Origin: Lingula anatina
Lineage: Eukaryota > Brachiopoda > Lingulata > Lingulida > Lingulidae
DNA: 64,000 nt
NCBI RefSeq assembly: GCF_001039355.2
Contig: NW_019773570.1
Coordinates: 436,783 to 500,782, forward strand
Direction: 5' to 3'
Shown: piece after piece, positions 25,643 to 38,933 of the stretch
How positions within the stretch are numbered: position 1 is the stretch's first letter
How the letters are laid out: each line of letters opens with the position of its first letter
The notes under the pieces: model-generated
Told to the model about the DNA's origin: nothing
The model's input: only the letters and a program-made list of their open reading frames with translations
The model's database searches: none
Position numbers and translations under genes: made by a program

Positions 25643-25917
25643 AGACGTCACCTGACGTAATAACAATGACGTCGCTGTTTATGACGACATGGTTGACGAT
25701 GTCTGTTTCGAGTTGCTGTTGCGTACCACAACAAGGAACTGACAATAGCTAGATAGAGTTTAAAATCCTTTGGGAAAATAGAGAATCGGTCGTCGATACA
25801 TCAACTGGATTTCCTTGGAATGTTTGAGTGTTCTGTGAAATAAATGCTCACGTGCCCATAGCTGAGTGTCTTATTGTGACGTCACGAATAAGTTACTCTG
25901 TCCGTCCAGTGACGTCA
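25643..25917 (-). promoter_or_regulatory. CRE-like cluster upstream of the transporter gene
   Basis: Two perfect palindromic TGACGTCA words lie at 25877-25884 and 25910-25917. Three near-matches (AGACGTCA at 25643-25650, CTGACGTAA at 25652-25660, TGACGTCG at 25668-25675) lie closer to the start codon at 25584. Such words are CREB/ATF binding sites in animals. The position 60-330 bases upstream of the ATG suggests a promoter, but no TATA box or start site was identified. Confidence 0.5.
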
Positions 25918-28900
25918 CAAATAATGTAACAAATATTCAACAGCGGAGTCGTTAACGCTCGTGCATGCCGTTTCGCTTGCAACAATGTCTTCGCAGTGTA
26001 TACATCCAAAGTATTGACCGCTCCTCTAGAAAAGGTTCTTATCACCCTGTAAAATATAAAAAACAGTGATTTCTAATTTTCAGAAGCACCGTTACACGTA
26101 ATGGCAAAAATTGATTGCACAATCCAATTCCAGCCCACAATAGAGCTTACACTAACTGAGAATGACTCATACTTTCAACAACCGCTGAAATGCTGACAGT
26201 TTCTCAGACCAGACTAGAGACACCTCTAGCTCCTCTACGCCAGTGTACGGGACACCTACTGTGCTGTCTGCTTGCTGACACTCACGGTGAACACTTAAGC
26301 TGATCGCCACGAAAAACAACAGGCAATTCCAGCTCGTCGCATTATGACTTGGTGGCTATCATAATCATAAAAGTGTGTTGATACCGAATAAAGCCACAAG
26401 AGGTCGCCGTTATAGTCAAATATTATTTCAAGAAATCATCCATAGAATGCTCAGGCGAATTTGCGGTAAAACAGTCAAAATTATTGGTTTTCTAAATATA
26501 CTACCTACGGTGCTATAGGCAATAGGCTCTTCACTGGTCAAAGCTTTTAGTATAGCGAGGCAAAGGGATATGTTGCCCGTCACAATCAATAGCATCGCTC
26601 GTTTGACCTTTATAAATAAAGCAATTTTCCCCCTTAATCATCTTGACTGAGGACAAGGTGTATCCTACTCAAAGGTGTCGAGAAAATTACGATCTTTAAA
26701 TTCGATTTTGAGTTCCGAGTACAGTCAGAGTGAAGTTCATCAGCCTCCGTGTCCACTGCAAGAGTGACATAAAAATTACAAACGTAGAAGTCAAATATGA
26801 GAAAATAGAATTTAATCTTATTGATTATAACTAAGTGATTAAGAGGAAATTTTTGAAATTTCCAGAAAAATTAATTTTTGATTTATAAAATTCTAGCTTT
26901 CATTATGTGCCTTTAAAGGATATTCTGTGTAGAACATACATTTCTTCTGCTCTATTTAAAGTGTCATGATGAATATGCATAAAATGGCGTTTGTCGTTCT
27001 CCCTTTTGCATCCGAGTGATTTCCCTCAAGTTTCAGAGCTAGTCCAGGTTTAAGGAAAATATTTTGACCGTTTTTTTAGATATAAGACATCAATTTAAAG
27101 ATCTATCAAAAGGACAAGGAAAAAGCTTCTGCTGAACAGTCTTATTTTCGGCGTATTTAAGATTATTTGTGACCACTGACAAAGCAATTTACCTATATTT
27201 TAAGATTTAGATTAAATTTTAAAGAAGGCTCAAATACTCTAACTTGGACTTTAAAAATGTTAACTAAATATTAAAACAACAACAACAACAAAAAAAAAAA
27301 AAAACAAGATTGTAAAAAAGTAAAGATGTCTTAGTAAGCCACAGCAAGTGGGAGTAAAGAAATATCTCGGAAAAATTGACTGCTGCGCGTCATTGTAATG
27401 CAGCAAATGAACCAAATATACGAAATTGCCTCACAAATATCTAAAGAACCCAAGAAAACTCTCAGTAATTAATCGTAATGTGAGGTAACTAAGTTACGTT
27501 TCAGTTCACGAAAGGCAAACAGGAATAATCAATGTAGTTTAACTATCCGACTGGGGACGTTAGAACGAGTGCAAGCAAACTAAAAAGACATTTCGAAGAA
27601 AACTCATTACAGCTCTAACGTGTGAAGAAGACCCCAAAACTCAATCAGAACATGACATTTGTTTGAAAGTCCGTTGGCTGCATAAAAGCGCTGATTACGT
27701 TGGCTTATAAAATACTGAACCTTCCTGCTTTAAACGAAATTTGATTTGTCTTTTTAATACCCTTTGTTCGCTATAAATACAGTTCATGGAAAATGCTATA
27801 CAATTAACTGTTGTAAGTCGTACATTTGACATTTGGGATAACGGCTTTGGCTAACAGATACCACGATCTCTAAGCCAATAAATCACAATTCGATTTTCTC
27901 TCCCCTCCCCCCTCCTCCTACGACTTCTCGATTTCACTGTATCTGCCCAAGCTTAATTGCTGCACGTTGATCGATACATTAATTCGAACAGATGGTAGGA
28001 AACATAAACTTGTTTAAACAAAATATCTGTTTTACCTAAAAGTATTCATTAAAAATATTTAATTCTAACTCTACTCTCGTACAAAATGCGGTGCAGTGGT
28101 TATTGTCCTGAAAAGACCAATTTTCATTTTTAGCAAAACAGTTAAAAGAACAGGAAAAAAAGAAATATGGACAGTGTGCGAGTAACTGGCTAGTATATTT
28201 CCACAAAAGTGGCGTCATCCTCTGCTCTGTTCAGCACAGTCTTCTAAATTCAATTCTATACTTGAGACCCAATTTTGTTATGCATTTATAATACAATTAT
28301 CTGGAAGTTAACGTGTCCACAGTGACGCAACGTTTCACTGTTTGCAGATACGGCGTTTATGAAATTTCCCTAATGCCCGTGAAAATCGACTAGTCTGCCC
28401 TTAATTTACAGTCGCTTATCATTCCTAAGCACGCTTAAATTGTAACGCCGAGTATTTTTAAAGTTTTGACTTAAAAGTTCGCATGATCAGTCCAGTAAAG
28501 TAGATTATTTTATCTAGCTTAATCAGCAATTTCCGAATTCGAATTTGTTGTGTTTGCATATTAATTATTCATTTATTGATTTAGAAGATGTTCAGTTTAT
28601 TGAACTGAGGATAATATCTATAAATTACTCCATGACTGTGGAAATCGTGATGGTTTATGGTTACGGATGTGAACGTTTTAATACGCAAACCGATTTAATT
28701 AAATGACACGATTGAGGAACTCGAAGGATTTCCATTTACTGAAAGCTGAATTGCCTCTATGAATAACAGAAACCCTTGAGATTAATGATTGCTATTTTTC
28801 AGGCCGTCTATTACCAGTGACATTTTTAAAAAAAAAATAGAAGATATTGGAAAAGTGACTGTTGAGGCTTGCATGCTTCTCTGATTATGATACAGTGTAT

Positions 28901-31537
28901 GTGTGCATGCGTGTGTATGGGTACGCACGCGCGCGTCTGTACCTTTCCATAACTCCAGTAACACGCTGAATGTTCGTAGTTTGTCTATCTCTGTGCTATT
29001 TACTAGGTTTAAACAAGTTCACTAGCGTAGGCGTCTGGAAATGGCAGGAATGAACTGAAATAACCAATTTTATGGTAAGAATATCGACCAAATTTTTTCA
29101 ACAACTGAGAAAAAAAACAGGAATTGTACCCAGATGACAATGGGCACATGTATCATCCCTTTGACTTTCTATTAATCATCGAACTCCGCACAAACACAAT
29201 TTCCAATTCTCAGCTGACTCTAAACTGCGCCAAATGGTAGAGGAAATGAAGAAGTGTTTTCTTTAATAGCCGGAATGAATAGTTTTTATTTGAATCAACC
29301 AGGGAAGAGTAGACAGGGGGAGTCAAGTATCGTCATTTCCTCTGTGCTTGGTTCTAGCCTGTATAAATATTAAGCTAGTTGAAATAAGGGTGTGGGAGGG
29401 CTGTATCCTATTCTGTTAAAAGGGGGGAAATTAGCTATACACTTGTCAGCGTTAACTGTCCTTGAAGACAGCGGTTGTTTAAATGGCCAGTGTGGAAGGT
29501 TTCCAAACGGGACAGCGACGTTACATTCACAGACGGCATTTGTACTGCCAGACCCCCCCTCCTCCTTCTCCCAATCCACCCCCACCCTACCCTTACCCTA
29601 CCCTTACCCCACCCCCACCCACCCTTACCCCACCCTTACCCCACCGGCTACTTCCAATTCTGCAAGAAAGTTCGGGTGGCACACTTTATCTAAAATATTT
29701 TTATTATGCTGAATCAGTATGAAGATATGCGTTATTTCACATAATATTCCATAATAGTTTCCCTTTTTTCATTTTATCAATCTATTCGATAAAAAAAAAT
29801 ATTTCAGATATATGATTAACAAAACAGCAACAAAGCATCGTGGAGTCGACGGTCAAATCTATTGAATGTCGGATAAGAGGATAACATATCTTCATATCTG
29901 ACACAAAAAGTTTTGGCAAAGAGTAAGAGTAAATGCATGGATTCCCACCCAATTGAAATATAAAATGTATCTGCTTGTACTCTACGCAGGATCTTTAAAC
30001 AGCGACAGACCCGAGGTATCGACCACAAAGTGTATGTCCCTTTTTATTTTTATAGCACGTGGTTCTGCACCCCCCCCCCTTCCTTCACGAATATATGTAC
30101 ACCATCATCTATATTCAGATATAGTATACTATACTGGTGACACCAAGCCAATAAGACCCTGGGCGGCACCCAAGCCTTGGAGAACCCCGAGATGCTGAAG
30201 CCATTAGGTTGACATGACCGAGTAGTTCAAACAATTCATTGGAATATTATTCAAGGTAATCACCGTCTGTGGCGATGAAAGTGTGATCTTAACCCATACA
30301 CTCAGTCGATGTTATCGCACCATTACCTCAGAGTCACCCAGAAATAGAGCCGAGTTTACAGACCACTGCTTTCAGAGAATGCAATATTATTTCTCTCAGG
30401 TTGAGACTGATTGGTTTTTCGTGTACGTAATGTTGAAGGTTACATGCCCTGTGTCACGAGGCGTTTTGTGATACAGGAGGATTGTGGGGAATATATTTTC
30501 TTTTCTTCTTTTTTTGGTCAAAATTACAGAACAGAGCAAACGCGAGGTATAGCAGACAGTTTTATCTGCCTTTGATAAATAAGAAAGGCAATGTTATTAT
30601 TGGAAAACTACGCCAAGGATGCCGAGGTTCCTGAGAAAGATAAGACGAAGACAACTCCCAGTATGCTTAGTTATTATAACAATGGGATGGTGTAGATTTT
30701 ATCTTTTTTCTATGAATATTAATATCGACTAATAGCTAATTTGAGTAATGTGGTTAATCTAAAACTTCGTAGACACAAAAACACAGACTTTTGGCAAAAC
30801 ATTTTTTGTATTCGGAAGATAAAAAGAAATGTGCCTGAATATATAAGCTTAACTAAAATTGAACGTTTAAGTACTTCTGATTATCAAATGTGAAAAAAAG
30901 TATTGGGGAAAATCATAAATAAATAGCCCTAACAAAACACAGACCTTCGGTAATTTTCACTTTCAAGTGAAAACGGTGAAATAATTATACTTATTTTATT
31001 ATTAGACCTCACATTCTCGAGGGCATTACGCAAGAAATGACTTGAACTTCACCACTTTAGACGGCTATAAGCTCCAGGCTAATTCAGGAGATTATTGCCA
31101 AGTTAATTTCCAGTGTATGAAAGGCTGTCTACATTGGACGCAGGGCTGTCTACAGTCAATGCTGGAGGCGGCTAATATTCACAAGTCAATACCTGTAACC
31201 GACCCTACTCTCTGAATTTAATATCCTTTGTCGAATAAAATACTCATTTGGCATATCTGTCCTTCACTAATAACATGTTTTTCTTGAACTTTGGCTAACA
31301 CATGCACATAAATACCAGTATGAATAACCGTGATATATATCTAAAACATATTTTCATAATTTTTACGCTAATACCTTCACTGCAAAGCGTCTTGTCAAGA
31401 ATGTTCGCAATTAAACTGACATCGTGGGCTGTCAAGAGACGCAGTTTTCAAGCTGGTTCTGGATAATTGGTCTTCTGAGTGTATTGATATTGGTTGGCAT
31501 TCAGGACCACTGGGAACTGCCTTGTTTCAATCTGAAT
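25918..31537. other. Long intergenic region
   Basis: No gene recognised over 5.6 kb. It contains the second copy of R2 (27343-27440), a (CAA)n-poly-A run at about 27276-27304, a C-rich CCCTTACCCTACC stretch at 29570-29645 that is not true telomere repeat, and poly-C near 30070. The short frames here show no splice context or family resemblance. Confidence 0.45.
27343..27440. repeat. Dispersed repeat pair R2, copy b
   Basis: Direct repeat of 25143-25260 with several substitutions and a small deletion. Element ends were not resolved. Confidence 0.6.
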
Positions 31538-31705
31538 CAGGGGCGGATTTAGACCGTCTTCTAGGTCTTCCTGAAGACTGTCAGATTTTCAAGTTTACAT
31601 TGACGGGTATCTTATTTTTACTGTCGGAAGACGGTCAAAAATGGAGGATAGATCAACAAACATAATTTGGAAGACTGTCAGAATATATATCTGGATCCGC
31701 CCCTG
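31538..31705. mobile_element. MITE, 168 bp, CAGGGGCGGAT-end family (copy 2)
   Basis: Ends CAGGGGCGGATTT and GGATCCGCCCCTG. It is flanked by a perfect 5-bp duplication TGAAT (31533-31537 and 31706-31710). The internal sequence is the reverse complement of the copies at 1653, 39510 and 57611. Confidence 0.92.
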
Positions 31706-32090
31706 TGAATATCGATAGCCGTCTGCCCGACCAGAACCCTGACCGAGCTCAGACACCAAGGAATAGACCACTGATTCCCTAAGTCACCGCCAGGGACTGT
31801 TTCCACGAAGACACTTCAGACCGATGTTGGTCGTAACCTTCACAACAAACATTTTCGTCTCCTTTAACTGAAGACAAATCGGTTGTTGAGAAATGAAATA
31901 GAACACCTGTTTTCTATAAATAAACTGTGTTCAGTCCATCATATTTATTTTATTTTAGAGCACTACTTTGAATTATCCCAGTTTGTAGCAAAAAACATTT
32001 ATAAAAAGAAAAGAATTCGAATTTAGTTTTTGTAATTGTTATGGGAAGTATATGGATATTTTTATTACACAATTACTATTATTATCATTA

Positions 32091-32122
<32 letters not shown>

Positions 32123-32345
32123 TTACAAGACATTTACCCCAACGCATTCTGAATGACAACCAATCAGGCGACGCACGGGCAAATTTAACAAATTCCTAAT
32201 TTCAGATATTTTCAAATTCCAGCATTAGTGCCTTTTGTGTAAACGCTCCTCTCAACTTACGGTGCAGTAATTTGATTATATTTCCTAGAGACCCTGTACT
32301 GTCTGTGGACAATTGATAAGTCATCAGTGAAGGGGGCGATTTCAG

Positions 32346-32420
32346 CGGATCGAACCGGCGTCCTTAGGGGCCCCCAATATAAGCAAGTCTGGCCGTCCCC
32401 AGACCCAATAGCGCTATAAT
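32346..32420 (-). repeat. Possible tRNA-derived SINE remnant
   Basis: On the minus strand, GGTTCGATCC (B-box-like) follows about 60 bases after TAGCGCTATTGG (A-box-like with one mismatch), a spacing seen in tRNAs with a long variable arm. The arms do not fold as a tRNA, so this is at best a decayed SINE head. Confidence 0.25.
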
Positions 32421-34401
32421 ATCGTAATAATTACTCTCGTCGTTCCGTCTTTTAAGATACCTCTTTGCGTTTTATTGATTGGCGGGAAAGTAGGCTCAAT
32501 TTAACCACCGACTTTCGTTTTTAGAGGACACAGAAGCCGTAGGTGCTAGATGCTTGCTCAATCGATCTGAAATATCTCCCGGATCAAATTAGAAATGGAA
32601 TTAGACATGTCAGATAAGACATAAGCGACTGTGCCTTCTTATATTGCAGTGATGACAATCTAGATTGATACAAAGAAACCCGACTAAATGATGTAATCAA
32701 ACAAACTCGGATGAGATGATATTACTGAGCATGCGCATATGCACCATCATGCTGTAGACCAACGCGGAGATACTTTATACCGTTACTCTTCAGAAAAGAA
32801 AAAGAGGGGGGGGGGGGGGGGTATTGTTTTCGTGATCATTACCCATTTCTAAATCACCGTATGCGTGACGGCGGCCATCTTGGCATGAGACATCCTCCAA
32901 GTTGCTCTTTAGAGGCGGATTGAATGTTTTCAAAATGTGGACATGAACACTTTATCCGCCCAAATCACTAATCTGGGCGTTTGGTAATATATGAATTAAC
33001 TTCAATGTGTTTCGTTTTTTTAAAATTTAGATGCAAAGGAGACAGAGACACCCTACTGTGTTTGCAAAGAGAGCAGTTTGCACATGCCAGGTTTTCAAAT
33101 GCCCCCCCCCCCCCTCTACCTCGCCTCCTACATCATGGGGCACTGAGAGACAAGAATATTTGTTTTTACTGGACCTATAAGGACAGAAAAAAATTACGGT
33201 GCCCGGCATTCAATTTCACTGGGAAAATTGACAATTAATTTATTATCTTTCCCACGCGATCAAAGCACGGTTTTTCAACTTTCTGTTACTTTTCATTTTC
33301 TCTCGGCAAGTTTAAAACCCATAATTGAAAAATGAGCATGCGTTAATGATTTCGAATTTTATTTTCAATTACGACTTATGCAAATTGAAAGCTTCAGACA
33401 TTTAACATTATGGTAATTCATCACTGATAACCGCATTAATCTCAACAAAGAAAAAAAACTTATTTTGCCTAAACATTACTTTTCATAAGGCGTACAAATG
33501 GCATTGTGAAAATGGCATACTAAAACACCCGCTGTCGTGGCAAATAAGTTTATGATTATCTGAGTTCGGCGCCAAATTTTGGCCATTGAGATCCCCATTA
33601 GATGCAGCTGTACCTGTCTTAATAACACCCTGTCACGTGTTACCCACTGCTGTCAGAATTTCACATCTGCTTTTGCGGGTAATACAACATCAGTTTTTGA
33701 CACGTGTCCGCAAATGCACACAATGACATTCCCGCGTGCACGCACACACACAAACACGCCTTTACCTTCACACATACTCATCGAAAAGCTTGATTACTTT
33801 CATTTCCTGTTCAAAATTGCCTCTTGATTTACGCTCACCCGCAAGGACTGTTCGTTTTCCTCATTTCCTCCACATTATTCTCTTTTGTTAATTAAATTAT
33901 GAATTGAGAGACTACCCAGTCCGGTCAGAACGCTTGACACTTGATTAGTTGATTAGTCAAATCAAGATAAAGTTTGCTTATTTTTTCTCCATACATATTT
34001 GCTGTATTTGGTGAAGAATATCGATAGGACATCTGCACTAACCGTGAACAGTGTAACTTTAACATTATGTGTATAATACTTTAAAACAGTCCCCTGTATA
34101 CAAATATATCAGATATAAAAATGATATCAGAAACGCTCTTAAACAGAATAACTTCTTGAAAATATAACCTACTTAACTTAAATTATCGGATAATTGTCTA
34201 GGTCTTTGATACGATGCACTAAGCAATTTCTCAACTGTCCTAATATCTAACAACAGACGTTCACTGGTATCACCACGGATGGGTACAGTAGAACTGCCTC
34301 GATTAAATATCTATAGTTTTTACTTCTCTCTGCCAGGGGCCAGCTGAGAGATGACGTCAATGTTGTGTAATAATTCTTCACAGTGCAGAAATGTTCTGAG
34401 C

Positions 34402-34535
34402 TAGTGAATAGCCAGAGAAATATCTGTGAATATCTAGTGAATAGCCAGAGAAATATACGTGAATATCTAGTGAATAGCCAGAGAAATATACGTGAATATC
34501 TAGTGAATAGCCAGAGAAATATCTGTGAATATCTA
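34402..34535. repeat. 33-bp tandem repeat, 4 copies
   Basis: Units starting TAGTGAATAGCCAGAG begin at 34402, 34435, 34468 and 34501. The outer and inner units alternate ATCTGTG and ATACGTG. The 11-residue translation repeat on the minus strand is a by-product of the period being divisible by three. Confidence 0.95.
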
Positions 34536-37050
34536 GGGAGAAAAATATCTCTGTGAGCTGGTAGCGGGTACAGCTTATCAACGCTTCTTATTTAGGGGGT
34601 ATTTTTCAGCCTTTACAAAATAGAGGTTAGGTTAGGAAGTCTAAGCAGTGCTATCTCTCAATGGTCCGTAATATGAAGATATTCCCTACCGCTTTGTCGA
34701 TGACTCCAACCCAAAGGTTGGATGTAACGATCATTAAATGCGATAAAAACGAAAAAGCAGTAAATCAGCCAGTTTTCATTATACCGTCACATGCAAAGCC
34801 ACAAAAAGCCTCATAATAAGATAACATACTTACTCCACAGTTTTCCGAGCAGTTTTTCAAGGGCTGTCTCCCAACCTTCATTGGCTCATTCAATCAATTG
34901 TGATATGCACTAGTTAACAAACGGCATTGATTAAACAGCATCTGGACAGTTTTCTCTCCCGTGGGTCACAGGTCCGAGTATCGACTGCTCCGTGCTAGCC
35001 TGATCTTTTGTATCAATACAGTGACTTAAGCCTACTGTGAATACAGAGGTATGATGTCGGAGGTCGTCCAGTAGCTGCACGCGACCCTGATTGCACCCCG
35101 GTATCGCCAATCCCCCTCCATTGAGCGCATTCTGCAGTCCATTTAATATCAACCCTGGCTTAATATTGGTATCTGGCTCATAGGGTGGGCTATTTAGTCC
35201 ACTCCCTTCTGCACTGACAATCTCTATTGTTGTGAACATATGCAAATTCAGCAACTCTACACGTGCTGCACGCGGCACCATGCTGCATGCTGAACACAGC
35301 ACAGCTGACGTCATCCACCCCTGGCAACATGATCTGGTCTTAACTTAAGGATTACTATATGAAGCGTACCATCCGTGCTGGACATCAATTGAAACGAAAA
35401 ACAAATATTCTTGGAAATTTCAGCAGGGTTTCTCGCTAAGAAAATTGCTACCAATAGATAGGTTATATAACTAAGCTTCTGATTTTTGAACATGTACATG
35501 TAAGAAGATGCACTTTGGTCACCTCCCTCGTGATGGTATAATATATATTAAGATCCGTATAAAAGTCCATCGCTCATTCTGCGACTTTGAAGTCTTTACA
35601 ATTTGAACGTTCTTCTTCCTAATCTAAATAACGGCATCAGATCAGATGTACATGTAGGCAGGCGACGCTCCCCTCTCCATACAGTTAAGGTAGACGGCTG
35701 CGATAAATATGTAGTAACCTCATAAGAAAATTTTAAATCCCATTTTGATCATAAAAGCATGTGCTTAGACCAAACCTGCAATTTGCTAAGCTTTGGGGGC
35801 AACAGGTATCACACACCTTGGTACAGATGTAAACGCTATCATGACACGTTTTTCGGAAGGAATCCTATACTGGATTTTCGAACCAAATCTTATTTTTCTC
35901 CAGATAAAATCAATTTCTCCTACCCATTGCTTTCCTGACCATTGCAATCATTGCTCGCCCCGTCCCTGTGCTTGGACTGGAGGTTTTGTACCATTTCTAA
36001 TTAAATAAGTCCGCTCTTAACGAATCATGATTTATTTAGACCGCCAGTCTTCGTGACATTTCAAAGGAATTTCGGCATCAAGTACTTTAATTTTATTTGA
36101 TGGTTTTTATCATTGAAAAGGTCTGAATAGGGAAGATAAGTGTAACATATACATTTAGACATAAGCTTATTTTAAGGACATTATCAAATACGTATGGTAT
36201 ATCTTTCATTTAATCAATTAATTTTAGAAATTGAATTCTTTGAACATCTGTCTACCCCGTAGCTCACCGCGCAGCTGTCCTGTCAATTTATATAATCAAA
36301 TAAGAGGAAATTTAGGTTAATAAACAGCTTAAATTACGACAGCAACAGACACCTTTATTAATAAACCCTGTCATTTGGGATAAGCGAACAATGTATTTTA
36401 TATTTGATAGTATATTGTAATTGTATTAGCTAGTAATAGGATGCTGCTGCTATTACGTTGGTTATAAAGGTTCGCCCGACATTGAATACGCAAGGCCAAT
36501 AATGGAAGGGACCATCCCCTGCAGATCGATGCAAAATTCTATTACAAGACCAGCGACTACAGATAGATTTGAGTTACAAGACTGAGAGTCACTCACTTTC
36601 GACCAATAAATAAAAACCTAATCAACAGCGGGAAAGGAAGATACGTCACAGCAAGTCCAATTTAATATATTTTATCACGATAAAAATATCTTTGTGGTAC
36701 ATTATTTGTATAATCTAGTCTAGATCGCAAATTTCCTTATCTTGTTTAAAGAAAAAAAACGGCAATTTCTCTACAGTGTAATGACTAAGCCAACGGAGGT
36801 TGAGACAGGTAGTATGTATAAATGATATTTTAACAGCTGTAATAAATTGTCGATCCGGAAAAAACAGCCAAGGACTGCACGCACACAAACAAATGTTCAT
36901 AAACAAACACTTTTGTAAACAATGACCCTTACGTAACCACCCAAAAGAGCATGTAACACACGCTCACTCAATGGTGGGCGTACACATATACGCAAGCACT
37001 CGCACACACGAACACGCGCGAGTGTGCACGCAAATAAACACACAACTAAC

Positions 37051-37184
37051 CGTGTCCATGAGAAAACCATAGATAGGGATATAGCCAGGCGATACAGCGA
37101 TAGCCCGCTCTTGAAATTTCACCTCTATGAGGAAAGAAATATCCAGAGGGCTGTCCACTTTTCCTTCTGTGACGCCAAACACTA
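37051..37184 (-). CDS. Probable internal exon of an unrecognised gene
   Basis: The minus-strand segment is bounded by acceptor CACGCTGCAG and donor GTTAGT. It is open in one phase (two bases, then 44 codons). It reads VFGVTEGKVDSPLDISFLIE and continues to SPGYIPIYGFLMDT, with protein-like composition. No family was recognised. With the exon at 38934-39095 it may belong to one minus-strand gene. The phases do not join directly (the upstream exon ends in phase 0, this one starts needing one base), so another exon would have to lie between them, in the duplicated stretch. Confidence 0.45.
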
Positions 37185-37319
37185 CTGCAGCGTGGTTATT
37201 TCCTTCCTAACTGCAGTGTGCAATGTACAGTGAGAAGACTGAGGATCTTTTATTACAGTTAGCAATCTTAGTCACGAATCTGATATCATGTTACGATGAT
37301 GTTCGATGAAGAGAATGGT

Positions 37320-38036
37320 AACTGCAGAAGACCTCTTCTGTGTTGTCGTGGCATTCTCTGTATTTGTTTATTTTAATTTGATCAAGTTATTGGCGTATTC
37401 CTAGAATCCACACCTGGTATAAGTTCTAGGAAATCTTATGTTACTGCAGTTCTAAGGTGACAAGACGTGGTTTGATAGCACCGAACAGAGCCAGCTTGTA
37501 TATATGAACATCAGTTTCCTGTTCAGATAATCATCAGTTGAGTTTGACTATGAAATAAAAACATATGAGACTGCTTTATGTGGCTCAATAGTTTACATAA
37601 ACTTTTTATAGTCTTTATCAAGCCATCATCTTCACCAGAGCTGCAGGTCTAACATATGTTATTGTAAATAGACTACATGGCTGACTGTGTAATTACATTA
37701 TCATATTTCTAATTTTGTCAAATTTTAGACAAGCACTGAGCTCTGTTACACGATGAAATGACATGCAAGTTTCTAATGTGTTGCTATAGTCATATAGAAT
37801 TTTATCGGGACATCGCTTTTTTATACATCATAATAAACGTTAATTTCCGATCTGGCGGGTGTGATTGAAAACCGTCAATTAATTCCCTGAGTTTCGAGCA
37901 GTAACTTTCTCTAAGCAAAACTATTTTGATGCGGCGTCCAATATCCAATGGTTTAATGATGAGGAGAGTACAATTAATGAACTAATAGATGAAGCCATCT
38001 TACTATATATTATGCAGTGTACAAGGATGGAAAAAT
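37320..38036. repeat. Duplicated block, copy 1 (probable allelic duplicate)
   Basis: About 717 bases nearly identical to 38046-38771, including shared indel-free stretches of well over 100 bases. The two copies are separated only by nine bases and a single N at 38045, the pattern expected where two haplotypes were placed end to end. Confidence 0.9.
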
Positions 38037-38045
38037 GGTGGTGGN

Positions 38046-38771
38046 AACTGCAGAAGACCTCTTCTGTGTTGTCGTGGCATTCTCTGTATTTGTTTATTTT
38101 AATTTGATCAAGTTATTGGCGTATTCCTAGAACCCACGCCTGGTATAAGTTCTCGGAAATCTTATGTTACTGCAGTTCTAAGGTGACTAGACGCGGTTTG
38201 ATAGCACCGAACAGAGCCAGCTGGTAATAGGAACATCAGTTTCCTGTTCAGATAATCATCAGTTGAGTTTGACTATGAAAAAAAAAAACATATGGGACTT
38301 TTTTATGTGGCTCAGTAGTTTACATAAACTTTTTATAGTCTTCATCAAGACATCATCTTCACCAGAGCTGCAGGTCTACCATATGACATTGTACAGAGAC
38401 TACATGGCTGACTGTGTAATTACATTATCATATTTCTAATTTTATCAAATTTTAGACAAGCACTGAGCTCTGTTACACGATGGAATGGCATGCAAGTTTC
38501 TAATGCGTTGCTATAGTCATATAGAATTTTATCGGGACATCGCTTTTTTATATACATCATAATAAACGTTAATTTCCGATCTGGCGGGTGTGATTGAAAA
38601 CCGTCAATTAATTCCCTGGGTTTCGAGCACTTACAGTAACTTTCTCTAAGCAAAACTATTTTGATGCGGCGTCCAATATCCAATGGTTTAACGATGAGGA
38701 GAGTACAATTAAGGACCTAATAGATGAAGCCAGCTTATTATATATTATGCAGTGTACAAGGATGGAAAAAT
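38046..38771. repeat. Duplicated block, copy 2 (probable allelic duplicate)
   Basis: Starts immediately after the lone N. Differences from copy 1 are scattered substitutions and short indels, for example six extra bases within CGAGCACTTACAGTAAC. Confidence 0.9.
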
Positions 38772-38933
38772 CGCCTTCGCTTGCAACACTATTAAGAAAT
38801 GGGGGGGGGGGGGGCCTCCTTACCTAAGGGGGGGCATCCTAAGCTATAAGGGGGGGGGGGGGTCACCTTGCCTTGGGCCCGCCACTGTAGACACTTCCCA
38901 TTCATGACACATCTTTCTCCTTGCATTACTTAC

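Larger units (their letters stand above)
31711..37050. other. Intergenic, repeat-bearing DNA
   Basis: No gene accepted. It holds a (TTA)n microsatellite at about 32083-32122, a poly-G run near 32806-32820, a poly-C run near 33103-33114 and the 33-bp tandem repeat at 34402. A minus-strand frame at 34931-35314 is open for 127 codons, but no family, start context or splice partner was recognised. Confidence 0.4.

Noticed and set aside
29570-29645. CCCTTACCCTACCC stretch suggesting interstitial telomere repeat
   Set aside because: Units are irregular and are not CCCTAA. It is a C-rich low-complexity tract.
32346-32420. tRNA gene on the minus strand
   Set aside because: A- and B-box-like words exist, but the T-arm stem does not pair and no cloverleaf forms.
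34931-35314. 127-codon minus-strand frame
   Set aside because: No family, start context or splice partner recognised. Composition alone does not support a gene call.
38785-38888. Element end GGGCCCGCCACTG after poly-G runs
   Set aside because: It resembles a MITE terminus but no matching opposite end or target duplication could be found.
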